Positions 48,314-61,686 are shown, numbered from the stretch's first letter. The stretch is 64,000 bases of DNA from Pseudomonas sp. GCEP-101 (GCF_025133575.1 NZ_CP104011.1:2949483-3013482); one strand, 5' to 3'. Notes: generated by a model from the sequence alone, not told the origin. Numbers and translations are program-made.

Positions 48314-48786
48314 TGCAAACCCGCACCCTGGAAATCGGTGTAGGCCTGTTCATTCTGGCCGGCCTGCTGGCCCTGCTGCTGCTGGCCCTGCGTGTCAGCG
48401 GACTGACCATCGGCAATTCGGGCGATACCTACAAGCTGTACGCCTATTTCGACAATATCGCCGGTGTCACCGTGCGCGGTAAGGTCACCATGGCGGGCGT
48501 CACCATCGGCAAGGTCACCGCGGTGGACCTGGACCATGACAGCTATCGTGGTCGTGTGACCATGGAGATCAACCGTCAGGTCAACAACCTGCCGGACGAC
48601 TCGACCGCCTCCATCCTGACCGCCGGCCTGCTCGGCGAGAAATACATCGGCATCAGCGTCGGTGGTGATGAAGAGCTGCTCAAGGACGGCGATACCATCA
48701 AGGACACCCAGTCGGCACTCGTGCTGGAAGACCTGATCGGCAAGTTCCTGCTGAATTCGGTCAACAAAGACGACTCGAAGAAATGA
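48313..48786 (+). CDS. mlaD: phospholipid-binding MCE protein MlaD
   Basis: 157 residues: N-terminal transmembrane helix (about 8-28) and one MCE domain (YAYFDNIAGVTVRGKVTMAG, VTIGKVTAVDLD, ILTAGLLGEKYIGISVGG). It forms the hexameric periplasmic ring on MlaFEB. ATG overlaps the mlaE stop. Confidence 0.96.
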   Translation: MQTRTLEIGVGLFILAGLLALLLLALRVSGLTIGNSGDTYKLYAYFDNIAGVTVRGKVTMAGVTIGKVTAVDLDHDSYRGRVTMEINRQVNNLPDDSTASILTAGLLGEKYIGISVGGDEELLKDGDTIKDTQSALVLEDLIGKFLLNSVNKDDSKK

Positions 48787-48797
48787 GGACTCATTCC

Positions 48798-49445
48798 ATG
48801 TTGAAAACCTTGCGCCGTGGCTTCCTGGTTCTGCTCGCGATCCTGCCGCTGTTCGCCCAGGCCGAGCAGACCGCTCAGCAGGTCGTGCAGCAGACCGTCG
48901 ACAGCCTGCTGTCGGACCTGAAAACCAACAAGGCCAGCTACAAGGCCAATCCCCAGGCGTTCTACGACACCCTGAACCGCATCCTCGGCCCGGTAGTGGA
49001 CTCCGAGGGCATCGCCAAGGGCGTGATGACCGTCAAGTATTCGCGCCAGGCCACCCCGGAGCAGGTTAAGCGCTTCGAGGAAACCTTCAAGAACAGCCTG
49101 TTCCAGTTCTACGGCAACGCGCTGCTGGAATACGACAACCAGGACATCCGCGTGCTGAACACCGGCAAGCAGGAGCAGGACCGCGCTTCGGTGAACATGG
49201 AAGTGGTGGGCAGCAGCGGCGCCATCTATCCGGTGCAGTACACCATGGTCAACCAGGGCGGCACCTGGCGCCTGCGTAACGTGATCATCAACGGCATCAA
49301 CATCGGCAAGCTGTTCCGTGACCAGTTCGCCGATTCCATGCAGAAGAACCGCAATGATCTGGAAGCCACCATCGCCGGGTGGGGCCAGGTAGTCGCCAAG
49401 GCCAAGGACGCTGCCAAGGGCCAGCCGGAAGGCGGCGCTGAATGA
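48798..49445 (+). CDS. mlaC: periplasmic phospholipid carrier MlaC
   Basis: 215 residues with signal peptide MLKTLRRGFLVLLAILPLFA(QA). The mature protein shows the MlaC/Ttg2D fold: RILGPVVDSEGIAKGVM, FKNSLFQFYGNALLEY and WRLRNVIINGINIGKLFRDQ. Start at 48798 with GAGGA upstream; an ATG at 48783 (overlapping the mlaD stop) is an alternative. Carries phospholipid across the periplasm. Confidence 0.95.
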   Translation: MLKTLRRGFLVLLAILPLFAQAEQTAQQVVQQTVDSLLSDLKTNKASYKANPQAFYDTLNRILGPVVDSEGIAKGVMTVKYSRQATPEQVKRFEETFKNSLFQFYGNALLEYDNQDIRVLNTGKQEQDRASVNMEVVGSSGAIYPVQYTMVNQGGTWRLRNVIINGINIGKLFRDQFADSMQKNRNDLEATIAGWGQVVAKAKDAAKGQPEGGAE

Positions 49446-49750
49446 GCCAGGGCGATATCTCGGAGCGTTCCGAGGGCGAACTGGCCCTGGTCGGCGTGCT
49501 GGATTACAGCACCGGCCCCGCGTTGCGCGAGAAGGGCGCCCGGCTGATTTCCGCCAGCAAGGCAACGGCGCTGCGCGTGGATTGCTCCGGGGTGGAACAC
49601 TCCAGCAGCGTCGGATTGTCGCTGCTGCTGTCCTATACCCGCGATGCGCGCAAGGCCGGCAAGACGCTGCAGATCGCCGGCCTGCCCAAGGACATGCAGG
49701 AAATCGCCAAGGTGGGCGAGCTCCTGGAGATCCTGCCGTTACAACATTGA
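49442..49750 (+). CDS. mlaB: STAS-domain subunit MlaB
   Basis: 102 residues, a single STAS domain (LALVGVLDYSTGPALREKGA, DCSGVEHSSSVGLSLLLSYT) that stabilises MlaF in the transporter. ATG overlaps the mlaC stop (ATGA). Last mla gene, followed by a strong terminator. Confidence 0.94.
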   Translation: MSQGDISERSEGELALVGVLDYSTGPALREKGARLISASKATALRVDCSGVEHSSSVGLSLLLSYTRDARKAGKTLQIAGLPKDMQEIAKVGELLEILPLQH

Positions 49751-49759
49751 AACAATGAG

Positions 49760-49813
49760 AAGCCCTCCGTCCGCGACTTCCCCTGCCGGGGTTCGCAGGC
49801 GGGGGGCTTTTTT
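49760..49813 (+). terminator. Rho-independent terminator of the mla operon
   Basis: A long GC-rich stem (AGCCCTCCG... with ...CGGGGGGCT, internal CCCCTGCCGGGG hairpin) followed by six T residues, 10 nt past the mlaB stop. Confidence 0.8.
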
Positions 49814-49859
49814 GTATCATGGCCGACCCGCGCGCGTAGGGCGCCGAACGAGGTTGAGC

Positions 49860-51387
<1,528 letters not shown>

Positions 51388-51401
51388 GGCTGAGGCAGAC
51401 A

Positions 51402-52037
51402 ATGCTGACGATTGCCCTGTCCAAGGGCCGGATCCTCGACGACACCCTGCCGCTGCTCGCGGCGGCAGGCATCGTGCCGACCGAGAATCCGGACAAGAGC
51501 CGCAAGCTGATCATCCCCACCACCCTCGATGACGTGCGCCTGCTGATCGTGCGCGCCACCGACGTGCCGACCTATGTCGAGCACGGCGCCGCCGACCTCG
51601 GCGTGGCGGGCAAGGACGTGCTCATGGAGTACGGTGGCCAGGGCCTTTACGAGCCGCTGGACCTGAAGATCGCCAACTGCAAGCTGATGACCGCCGGTGC
51701 GGTCGGGGCGCCGGAGCCCAAGGGGCGCCTGCGCGTGGCCACCAAGTTCGTCAATGTCGCCAAGCGCTACTACGCCGAACAGGGCCGCCAGGTCGACGTG
51801 ATCAAGCTGTACGGCTCCATGGAGCTGGCACCGCTGGTCGGCCTCGCCGACAAGATCATCGACGTGGTCGATACCGGCAATACCCTGCGCGCGAACGGCC
51901 TGGAGCCCCAGGAACTGATCGCGCACATCAGCTCGCGCCTGGTGGTGAACAAGGCTTCGATGAAGATGCAGCATGCGCGCATCCAGGCCCTGATCGACAC
52001 CCTGCGCGAAGCGGTGGAGTCTCGACACCGGGCGTAA
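51402..52037 (+). CDS. hisG: ATP phosphoribosyltransferase, short form
   Basis: 211 residues, the HisG-S type without the C-terminal regulatory domain; it needs HisZ, not seen here. [35 protein letters not shown] and [18 protein letters not shown] [15 protein letters not shown] are family motifs. Start at 51402 with GAGG upstream, 14 nt after murA. Catalyses the first step of histidine synthesis. Confidence 0.96.
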   Translation: MLTIALSKGRILDDTLPLLAAAGIVPTENPDKSRKLIIPTTLDDVRLLIVRATDVPTYVEHGAADLGVAGKDVLMEYGGQGLYEPLDLKIANCKLMTAGAVGAPEPKGRLRVATKFVNVAKRYYAEQGRQVDVIKLYGSMELAPLVGLADKIIDVVDTGNTLRANGLEPQELIAHISSRLVVNKASMKMQHARIQALIDTLREAVESRHRA

Positions 52038-52211
52038 CCCTTAGCGCGGCCTTCTCGCCGCGCCGTGACCGCCATGGATGGCGGGAATGCCGAAAACGCA
52101 GGAGCAGCTTTTCGGCCCTATCCGTGTCATAGCCAAATTTTCTCGGGTGCCCGCACGGAAGGCTTGATAGTCTTGCGGCGCCCGAGATCACGCCAATTAA
52201 AGAGGCCAGCT

Positions 52212-53534
52212 ATGACCGCACCCTTCGCACTCCGTCGACTCAACGCCGCCGATCCGGACTTCGCGCGTCATCTGGACCATCTGCTCTCCTGGGAAAGCGT
52301 GTCCGACGAGTCGGTGAACCAGCGCGTGCTGGACATCATCGCTGACGTGCGCCAGCGCGGTGACGCCGCCGTGGTGGAGTTCACCCAGCGTTTCGATGGC
52401 GTCGACGCCACATCCATGGCCGACCTGATCCTGCCGCGCGAGCGCCTGGAACTGGCCCTGACCCGCATCACCCCGGCCCAGCGCGAGGCGCTGGAGATCG
52501 CCGCCGGGCGCGTGCGCAGCTACCACGAGAAGCAGAAGCAGGACTCCTGGCGCTACACCGAAGCCGACGGCACCGTGCTCGGCCAGCAGGTCACCCCGCT
52601 GGATCGCGCCGGCCTGTATGTGCCTGGCGGCAAGGCGTCCTACCCGTCGTCCGTGCTGATGAACGCCATTCCGGCCAAGGTCGCCGGCGTCGCCGAAGTG
52701 GTGATGGTGGTGCCGACCCCGCGCGGCGAGATCAATGAAATCGTCCTGGCCGCCGCCTGCATCGCCGGCGTCGATCGCGTCTTCACCATTGGCGGCGCCC
52801 AGGCCGTGGCCGCGCTGGCCTACGGCACCGAGAGCGTGCCGCAGGTGGACAAGATCGTCGGCCCGGGCAATATCTACGTCGCCACCGCCAAGCGCCACGT
52901 GTTCGGCCAGGTGGGTATCGACATGATCGCCGGCCCGTCCGAAATCCTCGTGGTCTGCGATGGCGGCACCGATCCGGACTGGATCGCCATGGACCTGTTC
53001 TCCCAGGCCGAGCACGACGAGGACGCCCAGTCGATCCTGGTCAGCCCCGACGCCGCCTTCCTGGACAAGGTCGCCGCCAGCATCGAGAAGCTGCTGCCGA
53101 CCATGGAGCGCGCCGAGATCATCCGCACTTCGCTGACCAACCGCGGCGCGCTGATTCATGTGGCCGACCAGGAGCAGGCCTGCCAGGTCGCCAACCGCAT
53201 CGCGCCGGAGCACCTGGAGCTGTCCGTGGCCGACCCGGAAAGCTGGCTGCCGAAGATCCGCCACGCCGGCGCCATCTTCATGGGCCGCTACACCGCCGAG
53301 GCGCTGGGCGATTACTGCGCCGGCCCGAACCACGTGCTGCCGACTTCCGGCACGGCGCGCTTCTCCTCGCCGCTGGGCGTGTACGACTTCCAGAAGCGCT
53401 CCTCGATCATCTTCTGCTCCGCGCCGGGCGCTTCCGAGCTGGGCAAGACCGCTTCGATCCTGGCCCGTGGCGAGTCGCTGACCGCCCACGCGCGCAGCGC
53501 CGAGTTCCGCATCCTTGACGCTAAGAGTGAGTAA
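52212..53534 (+). CDS. hisD: histidinol dehydrogenase
   Basis: 440 residues, zinc enzyme that oxidises histidinol to histidine. The family signature [20 protein letters not shown] and [21 protein letters not shown] are present, plus the [20 protein letters not shown] block. AGAGG 6 nt before the ATG; the frame upstream of 52212 is non-coding. Separated from hisG by 174 nt, which holds a GC hairpin near 52041-52062. Confidence 0.97.
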   Translation: MTAPFALRRLNAADPDFARHLDHLLSWESVSDESVNQRVLDIIADVRQRGDAAVVEFTQRFDGVDATSMADLILPRERLELALTRITPAQREALEIAAGRVRSYHEKQKQDSWRYTEADGTVLGQQVTPLDRAGLYVPGGKASYPSSVLMNAIPAKVAGVAEVVMVVPTPRGEINEIVLAAACIAGVDRVFTIGGAQAVAALAYGTESVPQVDKIVGPGNIYVATAKRHVFGQVGIDMIAGPSEILVVCDGGTDPDWIAMDLFSQAEHDEDAQSILVSPDAAFLDKVAASIEKLLPTMERAEIIRTSLTNRGALIHVADQEQACQVANRIAPEHLELSVADPESWLPKIRHAGAIFMGRYTAEALGDYCAGPNHVLPTSGTARFSSPLGVYDFQKRSSIIFCSAPGASELGKTASILARGESLTAHARSAEFRILDAKSE

Positions 53535-53537
53535 CCC

Positions 53538-54593
53538 ATGAGCAAATTCTGGAGTCCCTTCGTCAAGGAACTGGTGCCCTACGTTCCGGGCGAGCAGCCG
53601 AAGCTGGCCAAGCTGGTCAAGCTCAACACCAACGAGAACCCCTACGGCCCATCGCCGAAGGTGGTCGCCGCGATCCAGGCCGAGCTGAACGACACGCTGC
53701 GCCTGTACCCGGACCCGAATGCGGATCGCCTCAAGCAGACCATCGCCCAGTACCACGGCGTGAAGCCCTCCCAGGTCTTCGTCGGCAACGGTTCGGACGA
53801 GGTCCTGGCACACGCCTTCCACGCGCTGTTCCAGCACGGCAAGCCGCTGCTGTTCCCCGACGTGACCTACAGCTTCTACCCGGTCTACTGCGGCCTCTAC
53901 GGCATCGACTTCGAAGCGCTGCCGCTGGACGAGCAGTTCCAGATCCGCGTCGAGGATTACGCGCGCCCGAACGGCGGCATCATCTTCCCCAACCCCAACG
54001 CGCCCACTGGTTGCCTGCTGCCGCTCGAGGCCATCGAACGCCTGCTGCAAGCGAGCCCGGACAGCGTGGTACTGGTGGATGAGGCCTATGTCGATTTCGG
54101 TGGCGAGACGGCGATTTCCCTGGTCAACCGTTACCCGAACCTGCTGGTGGCGCAGACCCTGTCCAAGTCGCGTTCGCTGGCGGGCCTGCGGGTCGGCTTC
54201 GCGGTCGGCCACGAGGACCTGATCGAAGCGCTGGAGCGGGTGAAGAACAGCTTCAACTCCTACCCGCTGGACCGCCTGGCCCTGGCTGGCGCGGTGGCGT
54301 CCTTCGAGGACCAGGCCTACTTCGAGCAGACCTGCAACGCGGTTATCCACAGCCGCGACAAGCTGGTGGCTGAGCTCAAGACCCTGGGCTTCGACGTGCT
54401 GCCGTCGGCGGCGAACTTCATCTTCGCCCGCCACCCGCAGCGCGACGGTGCCGAGTTGGCCGCGGCGCTGCGCGAGGAGGGCGTGATCGTGCGTCACTTC
54501 AAGCAGCAGCGGATCAACCAGTTCCTGCGCATCAGCATTGGCACCGAGGAGCAGAACCAGGCGCTGCTGGATGCGTTGCGCCTGAAGCTGTAA
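53538..54593 (+). CDS. hisC: histidinol-phosphate aminotransferase
   Basis: 351 residues, PLP enzyme of fold type [14 protein letters not shown] at the N-terminus, [10 protein letters not shown] for PLP-ring contact, and the Schiff-base lysine in [18 protein letters not shown]. Begins 3 nt after hisD. A bidirectional terminator follows. Confidence 0.97.
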   Translation: MSKFWSPFVKELVPYVPGEQPKLAKLVKLNTNENPYGPSPKVVAAIQAELNDTLRLYPDPNADRLKQTIAQYHGVKPSQVFVGNGSDEVLAHAFHALFQHGKPLLFPDVTYSFYPVYCGLYGIDFEALPLDEQFQIRVEDYARPNGGIIFPNPNAPTGCLLPLEAIERLLQASPDSVVLVDEAYVDFGGETAISLVNRYPNLLVAQTLSKSRSLAGLRVGFAVGHEDLIEALERVKNSFNSYPLDRLALAGAVASFEDQAYFEQTCNAVIHSRDKLVAELKTLGFDVLPSAANFIFARHPQRDGAELAAALREEGVIVRHFKQQRINQFLRISIGTEEQNQALLDALRLKL

Positions 54594-54607
54594 GCCATTC
54601 GCGGAAA

Positions 54608-54637
54608 TGAAAACGGCGCCCTCGGGCGCCGTTTTTC
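54608..54637. terminator. bidirectional terminator between hisC and algW
   Basis: GAAAACGGCGCC-CTCG-GGCGCCGTTTTTC: an 8-bp GC stem flanked by A-run and T-run, usable from both strands between convergent genes. Confidence 0.9.
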
Positions 54638-54645
54638 ATTGCGGA

Positions 54646-55794
<1,149 letters not shown>

Positions 55795-55907
55795 CGAAGA
55801 AAATCCTTGGGGTTGCTTGGCCGGGGGAGGGCCGATAGGGTGGCGGCCATTATACGGGCGGCGAGCCAAGAAAATAGACGCTCGCAGCCGATGTTGGAGG
55901 AATTTCG

Positions 55908-56666
55908 ATGGCAATCGCACTGAGCACGCTGGTCGAGGAAGCGGACCGTTTCCTCGAGGCGGCGAAGATCCAGGATTACTGCCCCAATGGCCTGCAGGTC
56001 GAGGGCCGGCCGCAGGTGCGCCGGATCGTTTCCGGGGTCACCGCCAGCCAGGCATTGCTGGATGCGGCCGTGGCGGCGGACGCCGATGTGGTGCTGGTCC
56101 ACCATGGCTACTTCTGGAAAGGCGAGGACGCCCGCGTGGTGGGCATGAAGCAGCGTCGCCTGAAGACCCTGCTGACCAACGACATCAGCCTGCTGGCCTA
56201 TCACCTGCCGCTGGACCTGCATGCCGACGTGGGCAACAACGTGCAGCTTGGCCGCCAGCTCGGCTTCGAGATCGAAGGCCCGCTGGAGCCGGGCAACCCG
56301 CGTTCCATCGTGCTGGTCGGCTCGCTGGCCGAGCCCATGCTGCCGAGCGATCTGGCGCGCCATGTGCGCGATGTGCTGGGCCGAGAACCGCTGTTGGTGG
56401 ATGGTGGCCAGCCGATTCGCCGCATCGCCTGGTGCACCGGTGGCGCCCAGGGTTACATCGACCAGGCCATTGCCGCCGGCGTCGATGCCTACCTCACCGG
56501 GGAAGTCTCCGAGCAGACCGTGCACAGCGCCCGCGAGAACGGCATCAGCTTCATTGCCGCCGGGCACCACGCGACCGAACGCTATGGCGTGCAGGCCCTG
56601 GGCGACTATCTGGCCAAGCGCTTCGCCATCGAGCACCTGTTCATCGATTGCCCGAACCCGGCCTGA
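55908..56666 (+). CDS. NIF3/DUF34 (YbgI-like) metal-binding protein
   Basis: 252 residues, Nif3-like dinuclear metal protein, sometimes annotated as GTP cyclohydrolase I type 2 without firm support. VVLVHHGYFWKGED holds the paired histidines, LAYHLPLDLHADVGNN and the C-terminal FIAAGHHATERYGVQAL complete the metal site. Divergent from algW. Role unresolved in the family. Confidence 0.92.
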   Translation: MAIALSTLVEEADRFLEAAKIQDYCPNGLQVEGRPQVRRIVSGVTASQALLDAAVAADADVVLVHHGYFWKGEDARVVGMKQRRLKTLLTNDISLLAYHLPLDLHADVGNNVQLGRQLGFEIEGPLEPGNPRSIVLVGSLAEPMLPSDLARHVRDVLGREPLLVDGGQPIRRIAWCTGGAQGYIDQAIAAGVDAYLTGEVSEQTVHSARENGISFIAAGHHATERYGVQALGDYLAKRFAIEHLFIDCPNPA

Positions 56667-56689
56667 TCCTTCGGCCCGGCAATCTTCGT

Positions 56690-56759
56690 GTAGGAGCGAG
56701 CGTGCTCGCGAACCCTGGCCGTGTGACTGGGGCTGTTCGCGAGCGAGCTCGCTCCTGCA
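56690..56759. repeat. inverted REP pair (BIME)
   Basis: GTAGGAGCGAGCGTGCTCGC at the left and GCGAGCGAGCTCGCTCCTGC at the right, facing each other across ~30 nt. Located between the NIF3-like gene and the terminator shared with mltB1. Confidence 0.85.
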
Positions 56760-56784
56760 GGTGAAACTCGATCCTCGCGGCAAC

Positions 56785-56816
56785 GAAAAAGGCCGGCTCA
56801 CTGAGCCGGCCTTTTT
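56785..56816. terminator. bidirectional terminator between the NIF3-like gene and mltB1
   Basis: GAAAAAGGCCGGCTCA-CT-GAGCCGGCCTTTTTG: a 10-bp-class stem with A-run and T-run, between convergent genes. Confidence 0.92.
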
Positions 56817-56825
56817 GCGTGTGCC

Positions 56826-57923
56826 TCAGCGGTAGCCGTGGCGCTGGCGATCGACCGCCTTGCCCAATTCCCACACCGCCATGGCGTAGTGGGTGCTGTG
56901 GTTGTAGCGGGTAATCACATAGAAGTTCGGCAGGCCGTACCAGTACTGGTAGGTGTTGCCCATGTCCAGGCGCAGCAGGCTCGCGGTCTTGTGGTTGCCC
57001 AGGGAGCCCTGGGGTTGCAGCCCGGCGCTCGCCAGCACGCCGATGGGGTATTGGGTCTTGAAGCCGTCTTCCAGCGAGCGGGCCTGGCCTATGGCGGGGA
57101 TGGCCACCGGGTCGCCGGTGACCCAGCCGTGCTGCTTGAAGTAATTGGCCACGCTGCCGATGGCGTCGCGCGGGTTCCACAGGTCGCGGTGGCCGTCTCC
57201 GTCGAAGTCCACCGCGTACTTGGTGAACGAGGAGGGCATGAACTGCCCGTAGCCCATGGCGCCGGCATAGGAGCCGCGCATCTCCAGCGGGTTGTCGCCT
57301 TCCTTGCGCGCCTGCAGGAGGAACTGTTCCAGTTCGCCGCTGAAGAAATCGGCGCGCCGCGGGTAGGAGAACGACAAGGTGGCCAGCGCGTCGATGATCC
57401 GTGTCTTGCCCATTACACGGCCCCATCGGGTTTCCACGCCGATGATGCCGACGATGATTTCCGGCGGCACGCCATAGGTGCGCGAAGCGCGCTGCAGGTC
57501 GGCCTCGTATTCGTCCCAGAATTGCACGCCCTTCTGCACGTTGTCCGGGGTGAGGAACTTCTTCCGGTAGCGCAACCAGGCGCCGTTCGGGCCGCTGGGG
57601 GCGGTGTAGGTGGGCGCCTGGCGGTCCATCAGGCGGATGACCCAGTCGAGTTCGCGGGTCTGGGCGAACAGGTCCTGCAGGTCCTGGCGGTTGAAATTGT
57701 GCTGGCTCACCATGCGGTCGATGAAGCGCTGGGCATTGGCATTGCCGGCGAAGTCGCCGCGCAGCGGGGTGATCGGTTGCACCGAGCCGAATGCCGGGTG
57801 GGCGCTGGGAGTGATCAGGGTCGGTGTCTTCGGCTTCTGGGCCGGCTGTGGAGCGGGAGTCGGTTTGCTGCTGCACGCGGAAACGAAGAGGAGCAAAGGC
57901 AGGACAAAAGCGATGCGGCGCAT
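56826..57923 (-). CDS. mltB1: lytic murein transglycosylase B
   Basis: 365 residues, outer-membrane lipoprotein (lipobox FVSAC, Cys17). Family 3 lytic transglycosylase with catalytic Glu164 in IIGVETRWGRV; MGYGQFMPSSFTKYAVDFDG, KYAVDFDGDGHRDLWNP and GSVANYFKQHGW are MltB hallmarks. Cleaves glycan strands with anhydromuramyl formation. A P/K-rich linker (20-45) follows the lipid anchor. Confidence 0.95.
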   Translation of the reverse strand: MRRIAFVLPLLLFVSACSSKPTPAPQPAQKPKTPTLITPSAHPAFGSVQPITPLRGDFAGNANAQRFIDRMVSQHNFNRQDLQDLFAQTRELDWVIRLMDRQAPTYTAPSGPNGAWLRYRKKFLTPDNVQKGVQFWDEYEADLQRASRTYGVPPEIIVGIIGVETRWGRVMGKTRIIDALATLSFSYPRRADFFSGELEQFLLQARKEGDNPLEMRGSYAGAMGYGQFMPSSFTKYAVDFDGDGHRDLWNPRDAIGSVANYFKQHGWVTGDPVAIPAIGQARSLEDGFKTQYPIGVLASAGLQPQGSLGNHKTASLLRLDMGNTYQYWYGLPNFYVITRYNHSTHYAMAVWELGKAVDRQRHGYR

Positions 57924-58227
57924 GGGAAATCTTCTGGGGAGGAAAACGTGCCGCTATGCTAGCGCAGTGCCGGCTGGGCACAAGCCGGGAGCGCATCCTG
58001 GAAGCGGCTGACTCTGTTGCAGGAAAAGTCCCGGCGATATTTCGTTCCAGCACCCGTCCAGTCACCCTTCGGACGCGCGCCAAAAGCCGTTTTCGCACTG
58101 AGCGCGTATGGCTATATCGGTATATTTTTTCGGTATAACCCGCCATCCGGTTAGAGCCTTGCGCTGTGATAGAGTGCGCGCTCGTCTACGGCCCGCCGGC
58201 CGTCCATAAGCAATTCCGTGAGTAGCC
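57924..58227. promoter_or_regulatory. divergent promoter region of mltB1 and cysD
   Basis: 304 bp without a gene. The A/T-rich core near 58108-58140 carries two direct copies of CGGTATA (58118-58124 and 58131-58137, 13-bp period) around a T6 run, a plausible CysB or other activator target before cysD. A -10-like GATAGAGT lies near 58168. No assignment is firm. Confidence 0.4.
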
Positions 58228-59145
58228 ATGGTCGACAAACTGACGCATCTGAAACAGCTGGAGGCCGAGAGCATCCACATCATCCGCGAGGTCGCCGCCG
58301 AGTTCGACAACCCGGTGATGCTGTACTCGATCGGCAAGGACAGCGCGGTGATGCTCCACCTCGCGCGCAAGGCTTTCTTCCCCGGCAAGCTGCCGTTCCC
58401 GGTGATGCATGTCGACACCCGCTGGAAATTCCAGGAGATGTACAAGTTCCGCACCAAGATGGTCGAGGAACTGGGCCTGGACCTGATCACCCACATCAAC
58501 CCCGATGGCGTGGCGCAGGACATCAACCCCTTCACTCACGGTAGCGCCAAGCACACCGACATCATGAAGACCGAAGGCCTGAAGCAGGCCCTCGACAAGT
58601 ACGGCTTCGACGCCGCCTTCGGTGGTGCCCGCCGCGACGAAGAGAAGTCCCGCGCCAAGGAGCGCGTCTACTCCTTCCGCGACAGCAAGCACCGCTGGGA
58701 CCCGAAGAACCAGCGTCCGGAACTGTGGAACGTGTACAACGGCAAGGTGAAGAAGGGCGAGTCGATCCGCGTCTTCCCGCTGTCGAATTGGACCGAGCTG
58801 GACATCTGGCAATACATCTACCTGGAACAGATCCCGATCGTGCCGCTGTACTTCGCCGAAGAACGCGAAGTCATCGAAATGAACGGCTCGCTGATCATGA
58901 TCGACGACGAGCGCATCCTCGAGCACCTCACGCCCGAGCAGAAGGCCAGCATCCAGAAGAAGATGGTGCGTTTCCGTACCCTGGGCTGCTACCCGCTGAC
59001 CGGCGCGGTGGAATCCACCGCTACCACGTTGCCGGAAATCATCCAGGAAATGCTGCTGACGCGGACTTCCGAACGCCAGGGCCGGGTCATCGACCACGAT
59101 GCCGCAGGCTCGATGGAAGAAAAGAAACGTCAGGGCTACTTCTAA
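58228..59145 (+). CDS. cysD: sulfate adenylyltransferase subunit 2
   Basis: 305 residues, PP-loop ATP pyrophosphatase subunit that makes APS from sulfate and ATP with CysN. PP-loop [14 protein letters not shown] (near 35), [20 protein letters not shown], and C-terminal [20 protein letters not shown] are typical. First gene of cysD-cysNC, 12 nt spacing. Confidence 0.97.
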   Translation: MVDKLTHLKQLEAESIHIIREVAAEFDNPVMLYSIGKDSAVMLHLARKAFFPGKLPFPVMHVDTRWKFQEMYKFRTKMVEELGLDLITHINPDGVAQDINPFTHGSAKHTDIMKTEGLKQALDKYGFDAAFGGARRDEEKSRAKERVYSFRDSKHRWDPKNQRPELWNVYNGKVKKGESIRVFPLSNWTELDIWQYIYLEQIPIVPLYFAEEREVIEMNGSLIMIDDERILEHLTPEQKASIQKKMVRFRTLGCYPLTGAVESTATTLPEIIQEMLLTRTSERQGRVIDHDAAGSMEEKKRQGYF

Positions 59146-59157
59146 GGTTCTCGCACC

Positions 59158-61059
59158 ATGTCGCATCAATCCGATCTGATCAGCGAGGACATCCTCGCCT
59201 ACCTGGCCCAGCACGAGCGCAAGGAACTGCTGCGCTTCCTCACCTGCGGCAACGTCGACGACGGCAAGAGCACCCTGATCGGGCGCCTGCTGCATGATTC
59301 CAAGATGATCTACGAGGACCACCTCGAGGCCATCACCCGCGATTCGAAGAAAGTCGGCACCACCGGCGACGACGTCGACCTGGCGCTGCTGGTCGACGGC
59401 CTCCAGGCCGAGCGCGAGCAGGGCATCACCATCGACGTGGCGTACCGCTACTTCAGCACCGCCAAGCGCAAGTTCATCATTGCCGACACCCCCGGCCATG
59501 AGCAGTACACCCGCAACATGGCCACCGGCGCGTCCACCTGCGATCTGGCCATCATCCTGATCGACGCCCGCTACGGCGTGCAGACCCAGACCCGCCGGCA
59601 CAGCTTCATCGCGTCCCTGCTGGGCATCAAGCACATCGTCGTGGCCATCAACAAGATGGACCTCAAGGGCTTCGACGAGGGCGTGTTCGAGCAGATCAAG
59701 GCCGACTACCTGCAGTTCGCCGACAAGATCAACCTGAAGACCAACTCTTTGCACTTCGTGCCGATGTCGGCGCTGAAGGGCGACAACGTGGTCAACAAGT
59801 CCGAGCGCTCGCCGTGGTACACCGGCCAGTCGCTGATGGAAATCCTCGAGACCGTGGAAGTCGCGGGTGATCGCAACCTCGACGACATGCGCTTCCCGGT
59901 GCAGTACGTCAACCGCCCGAACCTGAACTTCCGCGGCTTTGCCGGCACCCTGGCGAGCGGCATCGTGCGCAAGGGCGATGAAGTCGTGGCCCTGCCGTCG
60001 GGCAAGGGCAGCAAGGTCAAGTCCATCGTCACCTTCGAAGGCGAGCTGGAGCAGGCCGGCCCGGGCCAGGCCATCACCCTGACCCTGGAAGACGAGATCG
60101 ACGTTTCCCGCGGCGACATGCTGGTGCACGCCGACAACCGCCCGCAGGTAACCGACGGCTTTGACGCCATGCTGGTGTGGATGGCTGAAGAGCCGATGCT
60201 GCCGGGCAAGAAATACGACATCAAGCGCGCCACCAGCTATGTGCCGGGCTCGATCCCGAGCATCACCCACAAGGTGGACGTGAACACCCTGGAAGAGACC
60301 GCCGCCAGCGAACTCAAGCTCAACGAGATCGCCCGCGTGAAGGTCAGCCTGGATGCGCCCATCGCACTGGACGGCTACGACCAGAACCGCACCACCGGCG
60401 CCTTCATCGTCATCGACCGGCTGACCAATGGCACCGTCGGCGCCGGCATGATCATCGCCGCCCCGCAGGCGGGCCACGGCTCGGCCACCCACCACGGTGC
60501 CAATGCCCATGTCGCCCGTGAAGAGCGTGCCGCGCGCTTCGGCCAGCAACCGGCCACCGTGCTGTTCAGCGGCCTCTCCGGCGCCGGCAAGAGCACCCTG
60601 GCCTACGCCGTGGAGCGCAAGCTGTTCGACATGGGCCGTGCGGTCTACGTGCTGGATGGCCAGAACCTGCGCCATGACCTGAACAAGGGCCTGCCGCAGG
60701 ACCGCGCCGGTCGCACCGAGAATTGGCTGCGCACCGCCCATGTGGCGCGTCAGTTCAACGAGGCCGGCCTGATCAGCCTGTGCGCCTTCGTCGCCCCGAG
60801 CGCCGAGGGCCGCGAGCGCGCCAAGTCGCTGATCGGCGCCGAGCGCCTGGTCACCGTCTACGTCCAGGCGTCCCCGCAGGTCTGCCGCGAACGCGACCCG
60901 CAGGGCCTGTACGCTGCCGGCCAGGACAACATTCCGGGCGAGTCCTTCCCCTACGACGTGCCGCTGGATGCCGATCTGGTGATCGACACCCAGAGCCAGT
61001 CGGTGGAAGAGGGCGTCAAGGCTGTTCTCGACCTGCTCCGCCAGCGCGGCGCGATCTGA
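59158..61059 (+). CDS. cysN: bifunctional sulfate adenylyltransferase subunit 1 / adenylylsulfate kinase
   Basis: 633 residues, the CysNC fusion usual in Pseudomonas. The EF-Tu-like GTPase has G1 [11 protein letters not shown]3 DTPGHEQY and G4 NKMD, followed by two beta-barrel domains to about residue 435. The APS kinase domain (about 455-630) has P-loop [11 protein letters not shown] and [13 protein letters not shown]. It activates sulfate to APS and then PAPS. A terminator follows. Confidence 0.97.
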   Translation: MSHQSDLISEDILAYLAQHERKELLRFLTCGNVDDGKSTLIGRLLHDSKMIYEDHLEAITRDSKKVGTTGDDVDLALLVDGLQAEREQGITIDVAYRYFSTAKRKFIIADTPGHEQYTRNMATGASTCDLAIILIDARYGVQTQTRRHSFIASLLGIKHIVVAINKMDLKGFDEGVFEQIKADYLQFADKINLKTNSLHFVPMSALKGDNVVNKSERSPWYTGQSLMEILETVEVAGDRNLDDMRFPVQYVNRPNLNFRGFAGTLASGIVRKGDEVVALPSGKGSKVKSIVTFEGELEQAGPGQAITLTLEDEIDVSRGDMLVHADNRPQVTDGFDAMLVWMAEEPMLPGKKYDIKRATSYVPGSIPSITHKVDVNTLEETAASELKLNEIARVKVSLDAPIALDGYDQNRTTGAFIVIDRLTNGTVGAGMIIAAPQAGHGSATHHGANAHVAREERAARFGQQPATVLFSGLSGAGKSTLAYAVERKLFDMGRAVYVLDGQNLRHDLNKGLPQDRAGRTENWLRTAHVARQFNEAGLISLCAFVAPSAEGRERAKSLIGAERLVTVYVQASPQVCRERDPQGLYAAGQDNIPGESFPYDVPLDADLVIDTQSQSVEEGVKAVLDLLRQRGAI

Positions 61060-61075
61060 TCGCTCAGCGTTGACG

Positions 61076-61105
61076 AAAAGCCCCGCAGATGCGGGGCTTT
61101 TTCTT
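61076..61105 (+). terminator. Rho-independent terminator of cysD-cysNC
   Basis: AAAAGCCCCGC-AGAT-GCGGGGCTTTTTC, 17 nt past the cysNC stop. Confidence 0.92.
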
Positions 61106-61153
61106 TTCCGATTCCCGACAACCCCGGCGCTTACCGCGGAAGCGCCTGCTTGT

Positions 61154-61179
61154 GTAGGAGCGGACCTTGTCCGCGAAAT
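61154..61179. repeat. REP element, left flank of the RAYT remnant
   Basis: A 26-bp REP (GTAGGAGCGGACCTTGTCCG then CGAAAT) whose exact reverse complement lies at 61687-61712. Confidence 0.9.
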
Positions 61180-61208
61180 CCGGACATTTCATTCCAGGAT
61201 GTCCGGCT

Positions 61209-61684
61209 ATGTCCCATCCCGCTTTTCCTGAACTTCCAGGCCATCGCGCATTGCGCAAAGGCCGTTGTCTATCCCTGGCTATGTCTATCTGCTCACAGCG
61301 ACCACGGAGCAACGTATTCCGCTATTTGCGGACTTCAAGACGGCCTGCGTTGCATCGTCGATGTTTACCCGACGTTCTGTGATTGGACGGAACAGGCTGC
61401 TCGCCTGGGTGTTGATGCAGGACCATGTTCATTGGCTGCTGGAGTTGGGCGTGGGGGAGGATCTAGCCAGGTCGGTGGGACGTATGAAGGCTGTCAGTGC
61501 GCGAGAGGTTCGTCGGTCGACGGGATAGCAGGGGGCCGTTTGGACACGGGCGTTTCATGATCGGATGTTGCGCCGGGAGGAGGATCTGGTTGCGGTTGCC
61601 CGTTACGTCGTGAGCAATCCGCTGCGTGCGGGATTGGTCAGAACGGTGAGGGAGTATTCCTTTTGGGATGCGGCGTGGTTGTGA
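61209..61684 (+). pseudogene. REP-associated tyrosine transposase (RAYT), inactivated
   Basis: A ~158-codon RAYT (Y1/HUH-type transposase of the TnpA_REP group). The start MSHPAFPELPGHRALRKGRC is intact; a one-base loss near 61266-61268 then shifts the frame to SIPGYVYLLTATTEQRIPLF. The HUH-type motif VLMQDHVHWLLELG and GRMKAVSAREVRRSTG follow, then an in-frame TAG (61526-61528), after which the frame continues QGAVWTRAFHDRMLRREEDL, VARYVVSNPLRAGLVR and ends at a TGA (61682-61684). The two lesions make it a pseudogene. Inverted REPs flank it. Confidence 0.85.
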
Positions 61685-61686
61685 GG

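Noticed and set aside
61265..61528. An 87-codon frame as an independent small gene
   Set aside because: It is the middle piece of the broken RAYT; homologous sequence continues on both sides in other frames or past the stop.
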